NCBI GenBank assembly: GCA_963666755.2
Contig: CAXXGW010000002.1
Coordinates: forward strand, 62,001-126,000
DNA: 64,000 bases
Direction: 5' to 3'
Source: CAXXOK01 sp963666755
Lineage (GTDB): Bacteria > Bacillota > Clostridia > Christensenellales > Aristaeellaceae
The notes under the pieces are model-generated. The model did no database searches. It saw only the letters and a list, made by a program, of their open reading frames with translations, and was not told the DNA's origin. The translations under genes and the position numbers were made by a program. Of this stretch, positions 58,389 through 64,000 are shown piece by piece (within the stretch, counting starts at the first letter, position 1; the number at the start of each line of letters is the position of its first letter).

Positions 58389-60302
58389 TCAGTTCAATCC
58401 AAACTCTTTACATTTTCGCCACAGCGTCGTGGTGCTGATGCCCAGCATCGCGGCGGCCTCCCTGCGGCTGGAAGCGCGGGAGAACACCTCGATAATCTGC
58501 CGCTTTTGCAGCCCGCTCAGGGTGGGATCGTCGCTTTCCTGCAACACAAAGGGTTTCCGGTTCAGGCGCTCCACGGGCAGCACCGCGTCCACATCGGCGG
58601 CCTCAATCAGCTCGCTTTCGCAGAGCACGGCCAGCTGCTCGCTTACGTTGCGAATCTCGCGGATGTTGCCCGGCCAGCCATAGGCGGCGATGCGGTCGGC
58701 CGCCTCCGGCGAAAGCGTGATCGGCTCCTTACCGAAAATATGGGCGTAATGCGTCAGGTAATGCTGCATGATCAGCGCCATATCCCCCTCGCGGCTGCGC
58801 AGGGGCGGCAGCTGGACGCTAAGCACCTTCAGCCGGTAGTACAGATCCTCCCGGAAGCGGCTCTGCTTAATCATCTCCAGCAGGTCGCGGTTGGTGGCGC
58901 AGATGATGCGCACATTCACGGGAATCACGCGGTTGGCGCCGATGTGGCGCACCTCGCGCTCCTGAATAACGCGCAGCAGACGGCTTTGCAGGGTCAGCGG
59001 GATTTCGCTGACCTCGTCCAGAAAAATCGTGCCCTCGTGCGCCGCCTCAAACAGCCCTGCCCTGCCCGTTTTGCTGGCCCCGGTAAACGCGCCGCCCTCA
59101 TAGCCGAACAGCTCGCTTTCCATCAGGTTTTCGGGGATGGCCGCGCAATTGACCGCCACAAAGGGCCCGGAGGCGCGCTCGCTTTCGTTGTGGATGGACT
59201 GGGCAAACAGCTCCTTGCCGGTGCCGGTTTCGCCGGTCAGCAGGATGTTGCTGCCCACATGGGCAAAGCGCTGGGACTGGCGGATGGCCGTGCGGATGGC
59301 GGGGCTTTCCCCCAGAATATCGCTGAAATGGTAGCGGGCCAGATGCCCGCTGGCGCGCAGGCGGTCGCGCAGGCGGCTTTCGGCATTGGTAATGGCCTGC
59401 TCCGCCTGAAAGGTAACCAGCGTGCCGAAGCGGTTGCCGTCATGATCCATGGGGGCGCTGTTCAGCACAAAATTGTTGCCCTTGATGTGCACAATTTCGT
59501 TGGTGTAGGACTGGTTGCCCGACAGGATGGCGCTCAGCCTGCCCTCCGGCAGGGCCGTGTTCACGGGCTGGCCGATGCAATCCTCCGCCTTGCAGTCCAA
59601 AAGCTGCGCAGCGGCCGGGTTAAAGGTGCGGATGCGGTTATCCTGATCCACCGCGATGATGCCCTCAAACACATGCTCTACCACGTTACGGAACATCATG
59701 CTGTTTTCGCGCTCCACCTGGGATACGTTGGCGCAGCGCTTGGCCTCGGTAATGGCCAGAAACACCGATTCCACCGAGGAGTAGATCAGCCCCGCGGGGA
59801 TGCCGTGCTCGTCGCAGTAGTGGCAGGTGTTGTGGCCCGCCAAAATCAGCTTGCAGCCGTCGGCCACCGCCCGCTCCATGCCGTCGATCAGGTCGTACAG
59901 GTTAATGCTGGCGGTGGTATAGGCCTTGACCGGCACGGAAAATTCCTGCGGCATAAAGTGCACGCCGCGGATGGTGTTAACCGTGCCCACCACGCCCACG
60001 GGCATTTCCCCGTGGCGGTCAAACGCCTTGCGGATGGAGGCGGTAATATCGCTGCTGGTCACGGGGATTTCCACCACCGGCACCAGAAAATTCCGCTCCT
60101 TCAGTGCGGCGGCCGTGCCGCCGCGGCTGACGATCACATCGGCGTTATAATGCCGCGATACGATTACATCCGGCTGGATTTCGCAGTTGACGGTATAGTG
60201 CAGGTCACGGTTTTTTCCGAAAATTTTCTGGTGCAGCTCCCAGGCCTCATGCACCACCTTGACCATGGTGGGGTCGGGCATTACAAACGCGATATGGGTC
60301 AT
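58389..60302 (-). CDS. PrpR-type sigma-54-dependent transcriptional activator
   Basis: A 637-residue enhancer-binding protein. N-terminal PrpR_N sensor (about residues 1-190; VIVSRGGTAAALKE), PAS domain (about 200-310; IDQDNRIRTFNPAAAQLL-like), AAA+ sigma-54 interaction domain with Walker A GETGTGKELF (near 355), the GAFTGA loop ELFGYEGGAFTGA that contacts sigma-54, Walker B GTIFLDEVSEIP, and a Fis-type HTH at the C-terminus (RREAAAMLGISTTTLWRK). It activates sigma-54 promoters; two perfect ones flank the tricarboxylate transporter nearby. The ATG at 60302 has GAGGTG upstream. Confidence 0.93.
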   Translation of the reverse strand: MTHIAFVMPDPTMVKVVHEAWELHQKIFGKNRDLHYTVNCEIQPDVIVSRHYNADVIVSRGGTAAALKERNFLVPVVEIPVTSSDITASIRKAFDRHGEMPVGVVGTVNTIRGVHFMPQEFSVPVKAYTTASINLYDLIDGMERAVADGCKLILAGHNTCHYCDEHGIPAGLIYSSVESVFLAITEAKRCANVSQVERENSMMFRNVVEHVFEGIIAVDQDNRIRTFNPAAAQLLDCKAEDCIGQPVNTALPEGRLSAILSGNQSYTNEIVHIKGNNFVLNSAPMDHDGNRFGTLVTFQAEQAITNAESRLRDRLRASGHLARYHFSDILGESPAIRTAIRQSQRFAHVGSNILLTGETGTGKELFAQSIHNESERASGPFVAVNCAAIPENLMESELFGYEGGAFTGASKTGRAGLFEAAHEGTIFLDEVSEIPLTLQSRLLRVIQEREVRHIGANRVIPVNVRIICATNRDLLEMIKQSRFREDLYYRLKVLSVQLPPLRSREGDMALIMQHYLTHYAHIFGKEPITLSPEAADRIAAYGWPGNIREIRNVSEQLAVLCESELIEAADVDAVLPVERLNRKPFVLQESDDPTLSGLQKRQIIEVFSRASSRREAAAMLGISTTTLWRKCKEFGLN

Positions 60303-60326
60303 CGTCGTCACCTCGATTTCGTATCC

Positions 60327-60356
60327 ATTATACCAAGGGGCAGCGGCGCATTTCAA
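60327..60356 (-). promoter_or_regulatory. Promoter of the regulator gene
   Basis: Minus strand TTGAAA, 18-bp spacer, TATAAT. A TTTCAAGTTGCAA string over the -35 resembles the enhancer-like TTTCATGTTGCAA at 62036, hinting at autoregulation. Confidence 0.6.
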
Positions 60357-60633
60357 GTTGCAATTTCAAAATGGAATCTCCTTGCGGCGCGGAACGGGTC
60401 GCCCGGTAGTTGGGGCATGCTTGCACGCTCCCCGAAAAAAGAAGCGTGCCCTTTCGCGGTTACGCCGTCCGGGCCGAACTGCCACTCCGAGAAAAACATA
60501 ACGGGGATTTGCGGCCAACCGCCCGCGCGCCTGACGGCCACCGCTGTGGCCCGTACCGCAACCGGCAGTCCGTTGCGCAACCCGCTTCGGAGGGGTCCTT
60601 ACCCCGGATCGCTGGGGCCACCCTGCCTAAAAG

Positions 60634-60673
60634 AGCGATACCACGCAGGGCAAACGCCCTGCGTGGTATCGCT
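60634..60673. terminator. Perfect 18-bp hairpin, probable tctC terminator
   Basis: Arms AGCGATACCACGCAGGGC and its exact complement (60634-60651, 60656-60673) with an AAAC loop, followed on the minus strand by CTTTT. It lies about 220 bp after the tctC stop. The remaining ~500 bp of this gap (60303-60894) show no gene. Confidence 0.5.
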
Positions 60674-60894
60674 GGCTCACTTCGGCGGCCCCAAAAATCG
60701 ACAGGGGTTGCCTGCGGGAGCGCCTCGCCGGAAAACCAGGTTTCCGTTACCCGGCCGCAAACCGGGTGCCGCTTCTTTCGGCGCAGGGCCCGCAAAGCAG
60801 GCCCCGTTCCGGCCCATCCCGGCTGCGCCGCGGGTTGAACCCACGGTTGTCGGCATGGCTTTTCACCCCGGGTTGCCGCCTGTGCAGCCGTGGT

Positions 60895-61848
60895 TTAGTT
60901 GATATAGTCCTTCAGGTAACCGGCATAGATCTCGTCCTGGCTCTTGTAATAGGCTTCGGTCTCGTCGGGGGTCATAAAGTTGAGGTTGACCAGCGCGTTG
61001 GCGGCATAGGTTTTCAGGGTCTCGTTCTCCATCACCTTGGAGAGGCCCGCGTTCATGGCGGCAATCACGCTATCGTCCGCGGCGTTGGGCGCGGCCAGGT
61101 AGAAGAACTTGGAGAACACCACGTCATAGCCCTGTTCCTTCATGGTGGGGATCTCGGGGCGGCCTTCCAGACGCTCGTCGGCCAGAATGCCCACGCAGGT
61201 GAACTGCTTGGTGTCCAGATAATCGCGCACAAGTCCAGCCTGCGTGCCGATCACATCCAGGCGCTGGCCCAGCAGCTCGGTAATTTTCTCGGAGGCGGTA
61301 CCGGCATCCACGATGTTGAACTTCACGCCGGCGGCGGCTTCAAAAGCCAGCACCTGCAGGTGGGTAAAGTTGCCGGTTTCGGTGGCAAAGGTCACTTCTT
61401 CGGGGTGATCCTTCATATAGGCCACCATGGAAGGCAGGTCGGAGAACTTGCTGTTCTGGGCGTTGATCAGGAAGCTGTTGGAGTAATCCAGATACGGCAT
61501 GCCCGCCAGTTTGAAATCGTCCAGCACGTTAAACTCGTACATGCCCATCAGCTGCGCAATGTTCGCGCCGTTGTGGTAGAACACGAAACGGTAGCCGTCG
61601 TCGGGGTTGTTGAGCACATCCTCAAAGGCCACGGCGCCGGAACCGCCGGCCATGTTGGAAACGATCACGTTCCAGCCAAGCGTCTCGGTCAGCGCGGCAG
61701 CCAGGGCGCGGGCGTTGGCATCGGTGTCTCCGCCGGGGTTGGCGGGCACAACCAGCTCGATGGAACGTTCCGGCCATTCGGCCAGCGCGGCGGATGCGGT
61801 GGTCAGCACCAGCACCAGAGCGAGAAGGGTGGCTAATAGTTTCTTCAT
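60895..61848 (-). CDS. tctC: Tripartite tricarboxylate transporter substrate-binding protein
   Basis: A 317-residue exported binding protein. Signal peptide MKKLLATLLALVLVLTTASA; the TctC/Bug family signature EWPERSIELVVPANPGGDTD (about residues 24-43) and DVIGTQAGLVRDYL, EIPTMKEQGYDV follow. It captures a carboxylate (citrate, tartrate or similar) for the TctBA carrier. It is transcribed divergently from tctBA from its own sigma-54 promoter. AAGGAGG precedes the ATG. Confidence 0.92.
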   Translation of the reverse strand: MKKLLATLLALVLVLTTASAALAEWPERSIELVVPANPGGDTDANARALAAALTETLGWNVIVSNMAGGSGAVAFEDVLNNPDDGYRFVFYHNGANIAQLMGMYEFNVLDDFKLAGMPYLDYSNSFLINAQNSKFSDLPSMVAYMKDHPEEVTFATETGNFTHLQVLAFEAAAGVKFNIVDAGTASEKITELLGQRLDVIGTQAGLVRDYLDTKQFTCVGILADERLEGRPEIPTMKEQGYDVVFSKFFYLAAPNAADDSVIAAMNAGLSKVMENETLKTYAANALVNLNFMTPDETEAYYKSQDEIYAGYLKDYIN

Positions 61849-61901
61849 GGAAAGATCCTCCTTGCAGTTTTTGGGCACTTTATGCCCTTTACCTATATTA
61901 A

Positions 61902-61917
61902 TGCAAATCCCGTGCCA
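61902..61917 (-). promoter_or_regulatory. Sigma-54 promoter of tctC
   Basis: Minus strand TGGCACG-N4-TTGCA: -24 GG and -12 GC at exact spacing; transcription would start about 40 nt before the ATG. Confidence 0.9.
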
Positions 61918-62017
61918 ACACGCAAACCGAAAGTGGAATTATTTAACCCAGCGTGGCCTTGGGGTTTTCCTGCGGCGCGCGGGGAGGGGCAGGCCGGAAT
62001 CCACAGGCAATTTCAGA

Positions 62018-62059
62018 TTGCAACGTTTCATGCGTTTCATGTTGCAACGTTATGAAACG
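62018..62059. promoter_or_regulatory. Candidate PrpR-type enhancer between divergent sigma-54 promoters
   Basis: CGTTTCAT occurs at 62024 and 62033, with its inverse ATGAAACG at 62052-62059 and TTGCAAC/GTTGCAA in between. The block lies about 100-130 bp from each -24 element, the usual position for activator sites. Confidence 0.65.
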
Positions 62060-62177
62060 TGCCGAAGCCGTTTAGCGCCATTTGGGAAAAAAAGGGCCTT
62101 TCTGTCAAGGCGGGCTTTTCGCCGGGAGAGGATACCCGCATCATGTAAGAAACAAATTTGCAAAAGGGGTTGCCATT

Positions 62178-62193
62178 TGGCACGTTTTTTGCT
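62178..62193 (+). promoter_or_regulatory. Sigma-54 promoter of tctBA
   Basis: TGGCACG-N4-TTGCT, perfect -24/-12 match; transcription would start about 30 nt before the TTG start of tctB. Confidence 0.92.
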
Positions 62194-62234
62194 TGTATTT
62201 GAGTATGTAGTGTATTTACGGAGGGGGAGTCATA

Positions 62235-62738
62235 TTGTCGTTCAAGAAGAGTAGGGATCTGATCCTCGGCGTTGTGATGCTGCTGTTCAGCGGGTTTTAC
62301 CTGTACTTTGCACAGCAGATCGTTACGCGCCCCAAACTGGTACCCAGCTTTGCCAGCGCCAGAATCATGCCCAACCTGCTGGGCGGGCTGCTTGCGATCC
62401 TGTCGGTCATCTGTATTATACAGGGGATTCGCAAGTGGATAAACCCCCGGCAGGAAACCGGGGAGGAGAAAACCGATAAGGGCGATCTGCTCGCGGTAAC
62501 GCTCACGTTCGCCGTGATTATCGGCTACACGCTGGTTATGCAGCCTCTGGGCTTCTGCCTTTCGACCATTCTGTATCTCTTTGTACAGATGCTGATCCTT
62601 GCTCCGGCAAACAAACGCAACTATCTGCTGTTTGCCATTGTCGCGGTGGCGTTTACGGCGCTGGTCTACGTGGCGTTCCGCGTCGGGCTGCAGCAGCTGC
62701 TGCCCCGCGGCGTGATCGAGAGCCTGCTGGGCTTCTGA
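62235..62738 (+). CDS. tctB: Tripartite tricarboxylate transporter small membrane subunit
   Basis: A 167-residue protein with four membrane helices (LILGVVMLLFSGFYLYFAQQ; MPNLLGGLLAILSVICIIQG; LLAVTLTFAVIIGYTLVMQP; YLLFAIVAVAFTALVYVAF), the normal TctB topology. It forms the membrane complex with TctA. TTG start preceded by GGAGGGGG. The gap to tctA is 31 bp. Confidence 0.9.
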   Translation: MSFKKSRDLILGVVMLLFSGFYLYFAQQIVTRPKLVPSFASARIMPNLLGGLLAILSVICIIQGIRKWINPRQETGEEKTDKGDLLAVTLTFAVIIGYTLVMQPLGFCLSTILYLFVQMLILAPANKRNYLLFAIVAVAFTALVYVAFRVGLQQLLPRGVIESLLGF

Positions 62739-62769
62739 CATTTAATAAGAAAGAAAGGGAACGCAATAC

Positions 62770-64000
62770 ATGTCAACCATGGATTTGATCGGCGTCGGTT
62801 TCGGCACCATCCTGACCCCCACCGGCATTTTTCTGATGTTCATCGGTGTGGCCGTGGGCATCGTGTTTGGCGCGCTGCCCGGGCTGTCCGCCACGATGGC
62901 CATCGCGCTGTTTTTACCGGTTACCTACGCCATGGCCTCGTCCGATGCCATGACGCTGCTGATGGCCCTGTTTATCGGCGCGATTTCCGGCGGCCTGATT
63001 TCCGCCATCCTGTTGCACATCCCGGGCACGCCCTCCAGCGTGGCTACCTGTTTTGACGGCCACCCTCTGGCCCGGAACGGACAGGCCGCCAAGGCGCTGG
63101 GCATCGGCGTGGTGTTCAGCTTCCTGGGCACGGTGTTCAGCACCATCCTGCTGATGTTCATCGCGCCGCAGATTGCCCGCGTCGCCATCAACTTCGGCTC
63201 CTTTGAGTTTTTCTCCATTGCCATTTTCTCGCTGACCATGATCGCCACCCTGTCCAGCGGCAACATGGTCAAGGGCGTGATGTCGGGCGTGATCGGCTTC
63301 ATGTTTTCCACCGTGGGCACCGACACCATCGGCAGCTGCACGCGCTTTACCTTTGGCAGCACCTACCTCAAGGGCGGGTTTGACATGCTGGCCGTCATGG
63401 TGGGGCTGTTCGCGGTGGGCGAAATCATCAGCGCGGCGCAAACCAGCCGCCACAACAGCGAACAGCTGACCGCCCAGCCCAGCATGAAAGGCATCCGGGG
63501 CTTTGGCTTCAGCCTGAAGGAGTTCTTCGGCCAGGGCGTGAACGCCCTGCGCAGCGCGCTGATCGGCATGGGCATCGGCATCCTGCCCGGCATCGGCGGC
63601 GGCACCAGCAACGTGATGGCCTACACCGTCGCCAAGAACTGCGATAAGCACCCCGAACGGTTCGGCACGGGCTGCATCGACGGCGTAGTGGCTTCGGAAA
63701 CGGCCAACAACGCCACCATCGGCGGCGCGATGGTTCCGCTGCTGACGCTGGGTATCCCCGGTGATACCACCACGGCCATGCTGCTGGGCGCGCTGACCCT
63801 GCACGGTTTAACCCCGGGGCCGCTGCTGTTCCAGAATCAGGCGGATATCGTGTACGGCATTTTCGCCGCCATGCTGGTGTGCAGCGTAATCATGCTGTTT
63901 ATGGAGTTTTTCGGCCTGCGCATTTTTGTCAAGCTCCTGAACATTCCCAAGTACATCCTGCTGCCCTGCGTGTTCGTGCTGTGCGTAATCGGCGCGTACG
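62770..64000 (+). CDS. tctA: Tripartite tricarboxylate transporter large membrane subunit (cut by window edge)
   Basis: The first 410 residues of a protein normally near 500; the reading frame runs off the window. Family motifs: GVAVGIVFGALPGLSATMAI (about residues 27-46), LLHIPGTPSSVATCFDGHPL (about 84-103), GILPGIGGGTSNVMAYT (about 259-275) and LLTLGIPGDTTTAMLLGAL. It is the main carrier, with repeated GxxPGxxxxx loops, driven by an ion gradient. An AAAGGGA site precedes the ATG. Confidence 0.94.
   Translation, partial: MSTMDLIGVGFGTILTPTGIFLMFIGVAVGIVFGALPGLSATMAIALFLPVTYAMASSDAMTLLMALFIGAISGGLISAILLHIPGTPSSVATCFDGHPLARNGQAAKALGIGVVFSFLGTVFSTILLMFIAPQIARVAINFGSFEFFSIAIFSLTMIATLSSGNMVKGVMSGVIGFMFSTVGTDTIGSCTRFTFGSTYLKGGFDMLAVMVGLFAVGEIISAAQTSRHNSEQLTAQPSMKGIRGFGFSLKEFFGQGVNALRSALIGMGIGILPGIGGGTSNVMAYTVAKNCDKHPERFGTGCIDGVVASETANNATIGGAMVPLLTLGIPGDTTTAMLLGALTLHGLTPGPLLFQNQADIVYGIFAAMLVCSVIMLFMEFFGLRIFVKLLNIPKYILLPCVFVLCVIGAY

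Overview
The window is GC-rich bacterial chromosome, almost certainly from a strictly anaerobic Gram-positive of the class Clostridia, probably a gut commensal near Christensenellales (the order is an inference and uncertain). Evidence: strong AGGAGG ribosome sites with frequent GTG/TTG starts, near-consensus TTGACA-N17-TATAAT promoters, class III (anaerobic) ribonucleotide reductase, PadR/HAAS regulators, VanY-type M15 peptidase, several SH3b surface proteins, signal peptides of the MKK-LLA-ALA type, and no aerobic respiratory genes.

Layout. 1-1.4 kb: end of a polysaccharide flippase/ATP-grasp operon. 2-9 kb: wall peptidase, sugar nucleotidyltransferase, MBL hydrolase, then metallophosphoesterase, serine hydrolase and HAD phosphatase. 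9-14.6 kb: operon of two large membrane proteins, a nucleotidyltransferase-fold protein and a RACo-like ferredoxin/ASKHA protein. 15.4-21.1 kb (minus): miaA, PP2C phosphatase, nagA and nrdD; nrdD has a consensus promoter overlaid by two NrdR boxes. 21.1-22.6 kb: a gene-free, relatively AT-rich stretch with a cluster of TTTTCCACA DnaA-box-like sites, a candidate replication origin. 22.6-30.2 kb: flavoprotein, EFR1-type flavodoxin/ferredoxin, gyrA and gyrB. 31-37 kb: lipoprotein, GNAT, small membrane protein, NUDIX hydrolase and a giant SH3b surface protein. 38.3-40.6 kb: a phage-like regulatory island (XRE repressor, three 20-bp operators, small proteins, SH3b protein, sigma-region-4-like regulator). 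41.6-46.7 kb: monosaccharide ABC transporter with its GntR/LacI-type regulator. 47.7 kb: tRNA-Arg(CCU). 48-51.5 kb: PadR-controlled five-gene operon. 52.8-56.9 kb: GlpABC-like flavoprotein operon divergent from a LysR gene. 57.4-64 kb: 2-hydroxyacid dehydrogenase, PrpR-type sigma-54 activator and a tripartite tricarboxylate transporter (TctC divergent from TctBA), both transporter promoters being textbook sigma-54 sites around a shared candidate enhancer.

The most unusual feature is a system of hairpin-rich repeats. Two related families, one with a 168-bp tandem period, occupy nearly every large tail-to-tail intergenic region. They generally lie in the sense orientation of the gene whose 3' end they follow, and three junctions share a central GATC-loop palindrome. 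They look like 3'-UTR or chromosome-structuring repeats rather than genes; I know of no described family to assign them to.
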